From Desulfobacteraceae bacterium (GTDB lineage: Bacteria > Desulfobacterota > Desulfobacteria > Desulfobacterales > Desulfobacteraceae): DNA of 20,238 bases. How positions within the stretch are numbered: the stretch's first letter is position 1; the number at the start of each line of letters is the position of its first letter. The stretch lies in contig JAFLJU010000353.1 of the NCBI GenBank assembly GCA_022712835.1, positions 1 to 20,238 of the forward strand. Reading direction: 5' to 3'. The notes beneath the pieces were generated by a model. The model saw only the letters and a program-made list of their open reading frames with translations, had not been told where the DNA came from and ran no database searches. The translations under genes were made by a program, and so were the position numbers. Below are positions 1 through 7,917 of this stretch, in pieces.

Positions 1-265
1 TTGGCAAAAGATCAGATGACGACATGACAATATCACATGACCCGGCAATAAGAGCGGTTATCCCACTTAGGGATCCTGTGGCTGTGATGGTAATCTCCGA
101 GTCTCGTTGCTCTCTAAACCGATCCACCACTTTTTTCATAAATGGTTCAATGGTTGTTGAACCGCTGATGTGGATGGTATCTTGGCTGTTTTCAGAGCAA
201 GAGGAAAACAAAAGAAATAAGGACAGTATCACGCCGATGGCTGCAAAAAGGATGGTTTTATTCAT
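1..265 (-). CDS. PstS-like phosphate-binding lipoprotein, 5' part only
   Basis: The minus-strand frame from the ATG at 265 stays open to the window edge, so about 88 N-terminal residues are visible and the rest lies outside. The start has an AGGAG eight bases upstream. The protein begins with a hydrophobic signal segment ending in L-F-S-S-C, a slightly unusual lipobox with F at -3, so an exported lipoprotein is expected. The mature part shows I-S-G-S-T-T-I-E-P, then T-A-T-G-S-L-S-G and later D-I-V-M-S-S, the phosphate-contacting loop pattern of PstS-type solute-binding proteins (PBP-like family). In that family the protein captures phosphate for the PstCAB ABC importer. Whether pst permease genes follow cannot be seen. 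Only the N-terminus supports the call, so a related anion-binding protein is possible. Confidence 0.85.
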   Translation of the reverse strand, partial: MNKTILFAAIGVILSLFLLFSSCSENSQDTIHISGSTTIEPFMKKVVDRFREQRDSEITITATGSLSGITALIAGSCDIVMSSSDLLP

Positions 266-432
266 AATGTCTCCTGGTAAAAAATTCTTTTTCTTATAGA
301 AGATAAACAATGGATGTGCATTGTAACAAATTCTTTCAGTAGCCGCACCACATCATTTTTAAGTGTTCACACCAAACGGAACATCTTGCATCTTGCTATC
401 CCGGAAAGTCTTTAGATTCCAGTTTTCTGGTG

Positions 433-2295
433 TTAAAACCCTGAGACCATAAGGAGTTGGCTTTGAGGTTCTGTATTTTCTTCCAAGGCTTCTATCAGGC
501 CGATGGTTGACAATTTTGTCCGAGTCTCGGTCAAAAGCAATGACAGCTCCCCTGCGATCTCTTCAGAGTGGGATTGAACAGTCTGAGCACACTGGCGGGT
601 GGTTTGGGCCGCTTGTTTTACCCTTGAGATCCGTTGGGAAACCTGTTTGATTTCATGGGCGGTTGCCTGGGCATTTGTGGCAATCCCGGCGGTTACACCG
701 GTTTGTTCTTCAACCGCACCGGATATCAGGTGACTTGCGTCCATAAGGGTTTCAATACGGATTCCTATCATGCCTGTGTTTTCGATAATCGTGCGGCTGA
801 TCCTTTGAATAGAGGCAATCTTTTCTGCAATATCTTGGTTGGCCGCCTCGGTCTGAAGGGAAAGCATTTTGACTTCTCTTGCCACTACGGTAAACCCTTT
901 TCCGGCAGCACCGGATCTGGTAGCCTCAATCCTTGCATTTAGTGATAGAAGCTTGGTATCTCCTGCAATTTTTTTCACAATTTGAACGATTTCATTGATT
1001 TGGTCTGATGCCCTTGTCAATTCACAGATATCCTGCCTGGACGTCTGGGTGACCCTGTTGATATCTCCTATCAGTTCATTCTGCCTGGATACCTGGGCAC
1101 GGATATCTGCCACACCAGACTGAAGCTGCTGGGTTGAGTCTGTGACCCTGTCGGTCCGGGCCACTGTTTTTGAGGCGGACTGCGTTGCCCCAAGGGTCTG
1201 GTCTTCCATGTCCGCTGCAAGCACATTAAGTTCATTGGCGGTATCCTTCATTCTAAAGGCTTTCTTTTGAAGGCCATCGATCAAGTCGGACATTTTGCAG
1301 ACAAGATCCTCGATTATGATTCGTTCCTTTTTTTTCCGGCAATCTTCTCGTTGCAGGGTTATGAGGGCGCCTTGGAAGTCCTTGATCGCCCTGGCCAGAA
1401 TTCCGATCCTGTCCTTTTGCTTCTGGAAGGGAATAGGGACGGTTTCCCCCTGGTTAATTTTTTCCAGGGACTGTGTCAGGCGTTTTAATGGCCGTTCAAC
1501 AACGAGACGCACCATCAGGTGAAGCATAACAATGTTGACCAGGATTGCCAGAAGGGCAATGAAACCGATGGTATTTCGTTTCTCCTGCCGATATTGGACC
1601 AGGGCCGCCTGTTGCCGTTGAAGATCTTCAACTTTATATAAAATTTCATTTCTGGATATTTCAGCCCCGAGGGCTTCATCTGCCAGCAGGCTTTTGAGCG
1701 CTATCACTCGCTGGGTTAAAGCCCCTTCACGGTCAACCGATTCTGTGGCTGCATCAATATAATTCTTAATTTTTTCAATGTCTTGTTCAGGTGTTTCACT
1801 TTTGAGCTGGATGCGGGAAATCATATCGGAAAAAGTCCCATCAGCGTTCAGCATGGCTTTTGACACAACTACCTGCCCGCTTTCCTGCTGAAGAATAAAA
1901 TGCCCCTTTAAAATATCCCTTCGCTGGGAGCGGTTAAAAAAATGCCGGTAATGATCTGCCCCCTTTATGATTTCTTCTTTTGCGAGGGGAAAACTTGTCC
2001 TGATCCAGTCAGAAATCTGTTCTTTGGCATCCGATACCAGCATTTTGGGAATTTCCATATATTTTTGCTGAAGATTAAAAATACAGGATCTTAAGTGTTC
2101 ATTCATGGAAGCATTCACCTCCAGCAATTGATTGGTTCTCACTGCAATCTGGGAAAATGCAGTGACATTTACATACATCAGCAAGCCAATACAAAGATTG
2201 GAAATCAGCCCCACGCCAATTATTATCTTGAGCCCGACGGACAGCCAACCGGGTTTTAATTTGGTTCCATGCGGTTTAATAGCGGTTATGTTCAT
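433..2295 (-). CDS. methyl-accepting chemotaxis-like membrane receptor
   Basis: This 620-residue protein has the layout of a chemoreceptor: a first membrane helix at about 18-41, a periplasmic helical region of some 200 residues with no recognised sensor domain, a second membrane helix at about 243-265, a HAMP linker to about 318 and a cytoplasmic MA signalling domain. The hairpin tip reads I-A-G-D-T-K-L-L-S-L-N-A-R-I-E-A and then G-K-G-F-T-V-V-A-R-E-V-K, a divergent form of the usual tip (Q-T-N-L-L-A-L-N-A-A-I-E-A). I chose the ATG at 2295 because AAAGGGAA lies upstream of it; the frame opens at a GTG at 2370 with no good ribosome site. It follows the EAL-CBS-GGDEF gene by 93 bases and is probably cotranscribed. 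It may feed a Che-type pathway or the neighbouring cyclic-di-GMP enzyme; no che genes are in view. Confidence 0.9.
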   Translation of the reverse strand: MNITAIKPHGTKLKPGWLSVGLKIIIGVGLISNLCIGLLMYVNVTAFSQIAVRTNQLLEVNASMNEHLRSCIFNLQQKYMEIPKMLVSDAKEQISDWIRTSFPLAKEEIIKGADHYRHFFNRSQRRDILKGHFILQQESGQVVVSKAMLNADGTFSDMISRIQLKSETPEQDIEKIKNYIDAATESVDREGALTQRVIALKSLLADEALGAEISRNEILYKVEDLQRQQAALVQYRQEKRNTIGFIALLAILVNIVMLHLMVRLVVERPLKRLTQSLEKINQGETVPIPFQKQKDRIGILARAIKDFQGALITLQREDCRKKKERIIIEDLVCKMSDLIDGLQKKAFRMKDTANELNVLAADMEDQTLGATQSASKTVARTDRVTDSTQQLQSGVADIRAQVSRQNELIGDINRVTQTSRQDICELTRASDQINEIVQIVKKIAGDTKLLSLNARIEATRSGAAGKGFTVVAREVKMLSLQTEAANQDIAEKIASIQRISRTIIENTGMIGIRIETLMDASHLISGAVEEQTGVTAGIATNAQATAHEIKQVSQRISRVKQAAQTTRQCAQTVQSHSEEIAGELSLLLTETRTKLSTIGLIEALEENTEPQSQLLMVSGF

Positions 2296-2388
2296 GTTTT
2301 TTATTCCCTTTCGGAAAAGCATTTTTTTTGTTTTTTGATCCTGGCCCAAGCCCGTCAAGAAGGTTTCCACAAGTGCCAGATCCCGGCA

Positions 2389-4227
2389 CTAATCCGGGTT
2401 GCGGTTAAAGGCAAATTGGGTTTCACCAGGGGATGGGTTCATCATTTTCCTGCTTAAGAATTCCATGATGCTGGCATGGGAAATTCCGGACTCAGACTGT
2501 TTGGCTTCTTTTTTCAGATGGGCAATAATATTGCCTGCCTCTTCGATGGAGCAGTCCCGCGCAACACCCTTTGGCAACTCAAGGATGGCAACGCTCACTG
2601 TCATCAATGGGATTTCGCGCATCACTCCATCCCGGTCCTTTGCCAGGATAACCCCACTCTCCAGGGATTTTTTGTCATAAAAACTTTCGGCATTCTTCTT
2701 AAAGGTATGGGCAAGCCTGCGCATCTCCGATGTCACATCCATTTTGGCGGCACCCTTGATCCCCATAAAAAAATCATCCCCCCCCACATGACCGATGAAC
2801 CGGTTTTCAGACATGCCGGCTTTTTTTAACAGATCGGCAAACATCAAAATTTGGCGATCCCCGTTTCTAAAGCCGTATAAATCATTATAGGGTTTGCAAT
2901 TGTCGAAATCAAAATAGATAAAATGAAAGACCGTCGTCAGATCCGCCAGGCTCTCGGAAAAATATTCATGGATCATGGTATTGCCCGGTAGCCGGGTCAA
3001 AGGATTCTGGTTCCGGGCCAGGGTGAGGTTTTTCTCATTGATAAGCTTGAGCAGGGCCTTGGTACTCAAAAGGCCCACATATTTTGTGTCATCCACCATG
3101 ATAAGCCCTTCATTGTTATTGTAATGGGTATAGGTTTCAATGAGCTTTTCAACGGAAGAATGGATGTCTGCAGTGGGGATCTTGGTGATAAACCGGGCAA
3201 TATCTTTTCCAAAGGAAGGATTTTCCAGGAGCTGTCGGCCGAATTTTGAATACATATATTCCTTGAAGGATGTGTCCCGGATCACCCCCACCGGTTCTTC
3301 GTGCCGGTTAATAACCGGGAGAAAAGAGGTGTTTTCTTCTTCTCTGAACCGGTCAATGACCGTGAGAATATCGCAGTCACAAAAAACCGGTTTGATATAT
3401 TTGATTTCACCAGCGATGAGGGATCGGTCCTTAAAGGACCCGTTGCGACGTTCCACCCGGGAAATCTCTGCAATCATTTCATACCGGGGTTTGAGCTCTG
3501 CCATCTTTCTTGTGGGACGCTGGACAAAATACCCCTGGATCATGTCACAGCCGATCTCCTTGCACTGGGCATACTCTTCCAGGGTTTCCACCCCCTCTGC
3601 CAGCACCAGGCTTCCCATTAAATGGGCAAAATTGACAAGGGTGGAGACCACCAGCCTTTTTTTGGGGTCATTTTCCATGTTTTGAACAAAAAACCGATCA
3701 ATTTTAATATAATCAGGCTCGGTATAATAGATGAGCTGGAGACCTGAAAATCCAGTGCCGCAATCATCCACAGCTATTTTGAATCCCTGGGAACGGTAGG
3801 CCGCCAGAATTTTAGATGCATCACGATTGTCATGGAATTTATGCTTTTCAGAAATTTCAAAGCAGATATCATCCTGGGAATACCCGTGGGTATCAAGAAT
3901 GGCCTTGGTGTTTCCCGGTGCATAGTCCATGGAATCAAAAAGCCGGTTGTCCAGGTTATAAAACAATTTTACATGGTTTTTTTTCTTGAATGCCGCAAAT
4001 TTTTTCAGGGCTTTTTCCCTTAAAACAAGGTCCACCTGGTGCAGTAGTCCCTGTTCATAGGCCGTGTCGAAAAGTTGGTCAATGGAGGAGAAACCTGCCG
4101 CTGAGTGGCAACGGAGCAATGCTTCAAATCCAAAGGTATTACCGGTGTGGATGTTAACGACGGGCTGAAATGCATGATCCACTTTGGCAAGTCGATTGAT
4201 CCATTCATCATCCTTAAGTTCCATCAT
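2389..4227 (-). CDS. EAL-CBS-GGDEF cyclic-di-GMP turnover protein
   Basis: A 612-residue cytoplasmic protein with the domain order EAL (about 10-255), a pair of CBS domains (about 270-405) and GGDEF (about 425-590), no membrane helices. The EAL part keeps its phosphodiesterase signatures: F-E-A-L-L-R at 34-39, the conserved Glu in F-E-I-S-E, D-D-C-G-T-G-F-S, I-K-I-D and A-E-G-V-E-T, so hydrolysis of cyclic-di-GMP is plausible. The GGDEF motif is G-G-D-D-F (482-486), an acceptable variant, and the product-inhibition RxxD is not at its usual place five residues upstream. CBS pairs bind adenosine nucleotides in other proteins, suggesting nucleotide control. I prefer the ATG at 4227, preceded by TAGGAT, over the longer frame from 4314, which lacks a ribosome site. 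Which catalytic direction dominates cannot be told from sequence. Confidence 0.93.
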   Translation of the reverse strand: MMELKDDEWINRLAKVDHAFQPVVNIHTGNTFGFEALLRCHSAAGFSSIDQLFDTAYEQGLLHQVDLVLREKALKKFAAFKKKNHVKLFYNLDNRLFDSMDYAPGNTKAILDTHGYSQDDICFEISEKHKFHDNRDASKILAAYRSQGFKIAVDDCGTGFSGLQLIYYTEPDYIKIDRFFVQNMENDPKKRLVVSTLVNFAHLMGSLVLAEGVETLEEYAQCKEIGCDMIQGYFVQRPTRKMAELKPRYEMIAEISRVERRNGSFKDRSLIAGEIKYIKPVFCDCDILTVIDRFREEENTSFLPVINRHEEPVGVIRDTSFKEYMYSKFGRQLLENPSFGKDIARFITKIPTADIHSSVEKLIETYTHYNNNEGLIMVDDTKYVGLLSTKALLKLINEKNLTLARNQNPLTRLPGNTMIHEYFSESLADLTTVFHFIYFDFDNCKPYNDLYGFRNGDRQILMFADLLKKAGMSENRFIGHVGGDDFFMGIKGAAKMDVTSEMRRLAHTFKKNAESFYDKKSLESGVILAKDRDGVMREIPLMTVSVAILELPKGVARDCSIEEAGNIIAHLKKEAKQSESGISHASIMEFLSRKMMNPSPGETQFAFNRNPD

Positions 4228-4533
4228 TTTATATCCTAAGCTGTAAAATTTATTCCTGAAAGCATCAGGTGTTATGGGAAGATACAAAAGAAATGTTAGG
4301 GTTGCGTTATGCATAGGTTAGAGGACAAACAGCGATTTTCACCGGTATGGGGGGGGGCGTCAAATACAAACTTCTAACAAAAGACGAATCAACCAAAAAC
4401 AAAAATTGGTTATGATCTCTTTGTTTTAAGAGGATATTTCCACATTGGTGTGGAAATTCTATACAGCGGTGTTTTTTAAAAAAGGGGAAAGCACCCATTT
4501 TTATTATTTTTAAGGAGAAAGAAAGATTAAAAT
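4228..4533. other. intergenic region between EAL gene and porin remnant
   Basis: About 305 bases with no convincing gene. It must hold the promoter of the leftward EAL-CBS-GGDEF gene and the old promoter of the rightward porin remnant, but no clear -35/-10 pair stands out. It contains a run of nine G at 4349-4357, a 22-base interrupted palindrome at 4436-4457 and the porin ribosome site TAAGGAGAAAG ending about ten bases before the ATG at 4532. Confidence 0.6.
4436..4457. promoter_or_regulatory. interrupted palindrome, possible operator
   Basis: Perfect 9-base arms ATTTCCACA and TGTGGAAAT around a TTGG centre, about 75 bases before the porin start codon. There is no T-run after it in either direction, so a terminator is unlikely; a binding site for a dimeric regulator or an mRNA leader hairpin fits better. 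The regulator is unknown. Confidence 0.45.
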
Positions 4534-5019
4534 GTGGACAACGGCAGTGGCTCTGACGCAACAAATCTTGATATGGGACTTCATGGCAATGCCAGGATCG
4601 GTGCCAAAGTCAAGGTAAGCGATGAGCTCAAAGGCCGTTTTAAATATGGCGCCACCTCAGCCAGCCGGAAGTCCATGCTCCGTCTGGAATTTGGCGGGGT
4701 TCAAATTGCTGCAATTGAACCGGAAGTTGATGCGCTGGGCGGTAGCGCAACAGAGGTGAAGATTCCCAAATTGAAAGCCAGCTACACTGCGGCCTTCGAT
4801 GTTAGAACTCTTAAAGCTGTGGAGGGTTATAACACCTATGATATCGACTCAATTAGTGTAAATTCATATGTGGTGGGTCTGGGTGCCAAGACGACATTTG
4901 GGCCGGCTTACCTGGCAGGCAGTTTTTTTCTCGGTCAGAATTTAGGAACCTATGGTTTTAAAACCGCAACGGATGCAGATCCCGTCAATGGCAAATCAAC
5001 TTTTAGAAGACTAAGCTGA
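4532..5019 (+). pseudogene. porin remnant with deletions
   Basis: A 161-codon frame (formally from a GTG at 4534) has the look of an outer-membrane beta-barrel porin of the kind common in Desulfobacter relatives: alternating polar/apolar strands, G-L-H-G-N-A-R-I-G-A-K-V-K-V, L-K-G-R-F-K-Y-G, and V-V-G-L-G-A-K-T-T-F-G-P-A-Y-L-A-G. It lacks a signal peptide and is far shorter than such porins, with no C-terminal strands or terminal aromatic. A strong ribosome site (TAAGGAGAAAG) leads to an ATG at 4532, but that ATG opens a different frame that stops after 28 codons. This looks like a deletion that joined the original start to an internal codon out of frame. The step from K-Y-G-A-T to S-R-K-S-M-L-R-L may mark a second, internal deletion; that is inference. 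Likely non-functional. Confidence 0.7.
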
Positions 5020-5035
5020 AAGGGTATCGATAGAC

Positions 5036-5071
5036 AAAAAAAAGGGAAAGCTGTTAAGGCTTTCCCTTTTT
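5036..5071. terminator. bidirectional intrinsic terminator
   Basis: A perfect 13-base-pair stem (AAAAAGGGAAAGC at 5039-5051 with GCTTTCCCTTTTT at 5059-5071) around a 7-base loop. It ends in T on the plus strand and has an A-run at 5036-5043 that becomes a T-run on the minus strand. It separates the rightward porin remnant from the leftward metallophosphoesterase gene and can serve both. Confidence 0.88.
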
Positions 5072-5126
5072 CCGGTTCTCTCCCTTGTCTCTAATCCACC
5101 AATACCTTTTCAAGCTGGGTGACCAT

Positions 5127-6206
5127 CTATATAATTTCCTTTTCACCCAAAACCATGCTGCTGTTCTCATAAAGGGAGAGCACCTGGTTATCCGTAAAAG
5201 AATTTCTCTTGTTATACTGGGTTGCCCGCCACCATTCGGCATTGAGCAGATTTTCCTTGGCTTCCATGTGGACCTTTACGGGCAGTCCTACCATGGGGGT
5301 CTTCCAGGAGATGGCTTTATGGTTAAGTTCAAAAAGCGTGTATCGCATGGGATGGGAATTGATGGAGGGCATGGCAAAGTAATTTACACCGGAAAATTCC
5401 TTGTAGTTCAACCCGATATGCCGATGTCCTGAGATGACAACAGGAGCTGCCTTGGAATGCTTGGCCAGTAGAGCTCTTACCTCCTGTGCATTGTCAATGG
5501 CAAACCATTGTTTGGGGCCTCCGGCAAGCTCATCCGCCGTCCATTGGATAAGATTGTGGTGGATCATGATCAGGTTCAAATCTTCCTTGTGGTCGGTGAG
5601 TTGTTTGTCCAGCCAGGTGATCTGTTCTTTGGGAAGTACGCCGCCCCATTTTTTGGGGTCTTCGGGAAGACAGGCATCCAACCCGATGATCCGAAGGCCC
5701 GGTTTGATCTGCTGGGCATAATAGCGTTTCATGGATTTATCATATCCATGGCCCTTAAATGTTTTGACAAAATCATTGATGGTGAGATAGGAAAAGTTTT
5801 CCCGTCTTTTTGTGGGGTCTGCCGGCATATAATCATGGTTTCCCGCAATGACAAAATAGGGATATTCCAGGGTGTCCAGGAGGGCTTTTATCTGGGTGGC
5901 ATTTTCCTTTTCCCCATCCAGCAGAAGATCTCCTGCCACCAAAACAAAGGACAGGTCCTCCTCCAGATTCAACCCATCAACGGTTTTTTTGACGCTGTTC
6001 ACACTTTCCGCACTCATTTTCATACCGTTTTTTCCCCGGATATCCAGGTGGGCATCTGAGATCACCCCGAATTTTATGGTGCCAAAATCCCGGGAAGCCG
6101 TCTGTGCAAAAACGACGGAACCCAATCCCGTGGAAAGAAGACTCCCGGCCAGGGCTGTGCCTGAAAATTTAAAAAATTGCCGTCTTGAAATATCCTTTGT
6201 TTTCAT
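5127..6206 (-). CDS. Tat-exported calcineurin-like metallophosphoesterase
   Basis: A 359-residue protein starting with a twin-arginine signal: S-R-R-Q-F-F-K at 7-13 followed by a hydrophobic stretch and a likely cleavage near A-Q-T (about 35-37). The mature part carries the five metallophosphoesterase blocks: S-D-A-H (D51, H53), A-G-D (D93), G-N-H-D (122-125), H-H-N at 216-218 and G-H-R-H (260-263), so two metal ions should be bound and a phosphate ester cut outside the cytoplasmic membrane. Substrate is not evident; the family includes cyclic nucleotide phosphodiesterases (CpdA-like) and acid phosphatases. The ATG at 6206 is preceded by AGGAG and followed at once by the Tat signal. The gene stands alone and ends 56 bases from the bidirectional terminator. 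Tat export suggests the metal centre is loaded before secretion. Confidence 0.92.
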   Translation of the reverse strand: MKTKDISRRQFFKFSGTALAGSLLSTGLGSVVFAQTASRDFGTIKFGVISDAHLDIRGKNGMKMSAESVNSVKKTVDGLNLEEDLSFVLVAGDLLLDGEKENATQIKALLDTLEYPYFVIAGNHDYMPADPTKRRENFSYLTINDFVKTFKGHGYDKSMKRYYAQQIKPGLRIIGLDACLPEDPKKWGGVLPKEQITWLDKQLTDHKEDLNLIMIHHNLIQWTADELAGGPKQWFAIDNAQEVRALLAKHSKAAPVVISGHRHIGLNYKEFSGVNYFAMPSINSHPMRYTLFELNHKAISWKTPMVGLPVKVHMEAKENLLNAEWWRATQYNKRNSFTDNQVLSLYENSSMVLGEKEII

Positions 6207-6339
6207 TTTTTTCTCCTGAATTCATTGTTTATTTTTATGTAATTGTCCGGGTGCATCCGCATCTGTATATCGGTGGAGAAAGTATCAAACCAAAATTAAG
6301 GTTTGGTTTGGTTTTTATGTTTTTTTGATAAAAGAAGAG

Positions 6340-6351
6340 TGGCAATTGCCA
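6340..6351. promoter_or_regulatory. 12-base perfect palindrome, possible operator
   Basis: TGGCAATTGCCA, perfect two-fold symmetry, about 120 bases upstream of the promoter that drives the sugar transferase and about 135 bases upstream of the phosphoesterase start on the other strand. It could serve either gene. A 12-base palindrome can also occur by chance. Confidence 0.3.
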
Positions 6352-6469
6352 ATCAGATCGAGGTTAAAGTTGTATGGACCGCAAATTTTATAACTTGAAC
6401 GAAATAGCTTGCCTTATTTCATCTATAGTCCGAACCAATTTTTTTACTCCCGGCATTCTGTTCCTTTCC

Positions 6470-6498
6470 TTGACATGTAAATCGGTTCTATATATTAA
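6470..6498 (+). promoter_or_regulatory. sigma-70-type promoter for the sugar transferase gene
   Basis: A consensus TTGACA at 6470-6475 is followed, after 17 bases, by TATTAA (6493-6498); an overlapping TATATT begins two bases earlier. This leaves about 50 bases of leader before the start at 6558. Confidence 0.65.
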
Positions 6499-6557
6499 AG
6501 GTTATTATATTCACATGAAAAACTTTTTTAAAAACGCAGACACACAGGAGTAAATAA

Positions 6558-7916
6558 TTGGGACTATTGGCAAAGGGAGGCTTTGTTCGAAATAAAATCA
6601 TTTTGCTGGCCGGGGATGCTCTCGTTGGTATCACCGCTCTGATACCGGTGTTTAGTTTCAAAACTTTGTCACTGCCCATGTGGACGCTCTGGTTTATCCC
6701 TGTGGTATTGCTCTTTTCCTATCTTTGCGAAGTGTATCAACCGGAAAAATGGACCTATAAGGAACGCATGGTCCGTTCATTGCTGGCATTGGTCCTTTCA
6801 TTTATCCTATTGGTACTTCTTCCGGGCAAACCCGCCACCCTTGCCTGGACCGCTGGTTTGCCCGGGCTTTTGGTCAGCCTGGGTCTGTTTTTTGTACTCC
6901 AACACACATGGCAAAGTCTTTTCCACAAATCCAATGATGCCCACTTTTTTGCCGAAAAAATCATTGTCATCGGCACCGGAAGCACCGCGAAAAATGTTGA
7001 AACCCTCATTGAGCAATCCCCTGGAAAATATGCCTTGCTGGGCTATGTTGAAACCCCCATGGATCCCATCTCTGTTGATCGGGAAAAGATCATCGGTCAT
7101 ATTGACAATATCGTGGAACTTGCCCGACAGCTCAATGCCCGTGCCATCGTCATAGCCTTAACGGAAAGACGGGGAAATCTGGTTGCCAGCAAATTGGTCA
7201 CCTGCAAACTCATGGGGGTCAGGATCATCGATTATCCTTCCTTTTTTGAACTGATCACCGGAAAAATCCCTGTGGAGCATATCAACCCCTCCTGGCTGGT
7301 TCAAAGTCAGGGGTTTCTGATCACCCCCTTTATCCGCTCCCTGAAAAAAGTAGTGGACCTGATCCTCTCCTCCATATTGTTATGCATCTGTCTTCCCTTT
7401 TTCCCTTTGATCACCCTTTTGATCAAACTGGATTCCCCGGGGCCGGTCCTATATTCCCATCAACGGGTGGGCCTTAACGGCAAACTCTTTACCATTTACA
7501 AATTCAGATCCATGGCCAGGGACTCAGAAAAAGAGACCGGCGCCTCCTGGGCCCAGGAAAATGACCCCAGGGCAACCTTGTTCGGAGCCTTTATGCGGAA
7601 AACACGAATTGACGAATTACCCCAGCTGATCAATGTGTTCAAAGGGGATATGAGCTTTATCGGCCCCCGGCCCGAACGGCCGGAGTTTGTGGAACAGATC
7701 TCCAAGGTCACGCCCTATTATCCGGAACGGCATGCGCTCAAACCCGGCATCACCGGCTGGGCCCAGGTCATGTACCCCTATGGTGCCTCTTTGGGTGATT
7801 CAGTGGAAAAACTCAGGTATGACCTGTATTATATTAATAATCTGTCTTTGTTTTTAGATCTTATCATCGTCTTTGAGACCATAAAAATAGTATTATTCCA
7901 AAGGGGCAGCAGGTAG
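6558..7916 (+). CDS. polyprenyl-phosphate sugar-1-phosphate transferase (EpsB/WbaP type)
   Basis: A 452-residue membrane enzyme that should transfer a sugar-1-phosphate from a nucleotide sugar to undecaprenyl phosphate, the first step of exopolysaccharide or O-antigen assembly. Four hydrophobic segments occupy about 12-118, then a nucleotide-binding-like fold begins at I-I-V-I-G-T-G-S (135-142), and a fifth membrane helix at about 262-290 leads into the catalytic domain. That domain holds Y-K-F-R-S-M (314-319), the D-E-L-P-Q motif with the catalytic Asp-Glu pair at 352-353, F-I-G-P-R-P (367-372) and P-G-I-T-G-W-A-Q. The C-terminal wording (Y-P-Y-G-A-S, Y-Y-I-N-N-L-S-L) recalls the TIGR03013 group linked to PEP-CTERM/exosortase loci; no such locus is visible here. 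The start is a TTG with AGGAG seven bases upstream; an in-frame TAA just before rules out a longer form. Confidence 0.93.
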   Translation: MGLLAKGGFVRNKIILLAGDALVGITALIPVFSFKTLSLPMWTLWFIPVVLLFSYLCEVYQPEKWTYKERMVRSLLALVLSFILLVLLPGKPATLAWTAGLPGLLVSLGLFFVLQHTWQSLFHKSNDAHFFAEKIIVIGTGSTAKNVETLIEQSPGKYALLGYVETPMDPISVDREKIIGHIDNIVELARQLNARAIVIALTERRGNLVASKLVTCKLMGVRIIDYPSFFELITGKIPVEHINPSWLVQSQGFLITPFIRSLKKVVDLILSSILLCICLPFFPLITLLIKLDSPGPVLYSHQRVGLNGKLFTIYKFRSMARDSEKETGASWAQENDPRATLFGAFMRKTRIDELPQLINVFKGDMSFIGPRPERPEFVEQISKVTPYYPERHALKPGITGWAQVMYPYGASLGDSVEKLRYDLYYINNLSLFLDLIIVFETIKIVLFQRGSR

Positions 7917-7917
7917 A

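Larger units (their letters stand above)
6207..6557. other. divergent promoter region
   Basis: About 350 AT-rich bases between the leftward phosphoesterase and the rightward sugar transferase gene. It contains no gene that I can support. Visible items are a 12-base palindrome at 6340-6351, a weak 6-base hairpin CAAACC/GGTTTG at 6286-6305 next to a GGTTT repeat, and a sigma-70-like promoter at 6470-6498. Confidence 0.6.

Noticed and set aside
4436..4530. possible cyclic-di-GMP riboswitch upstream of the porin remnant
   Set aside because: Looked for the conserved GEMM-type core in this leader because of the signalling theme; the required conserved segments are not present.
4307..4564. 85-codon minus-strand frame over the porin start and intergenic region
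   Set aside because: No ribosome site, odd composition, covers the G9 tract and the porin ribosome site; a chance frame.
6286..6316. CAAACC/GGTTTG hairpin with GGTTT repeats
   Set aside because: Short AT-rich stem with no gene ending nearby; likely low-complexity sequence.
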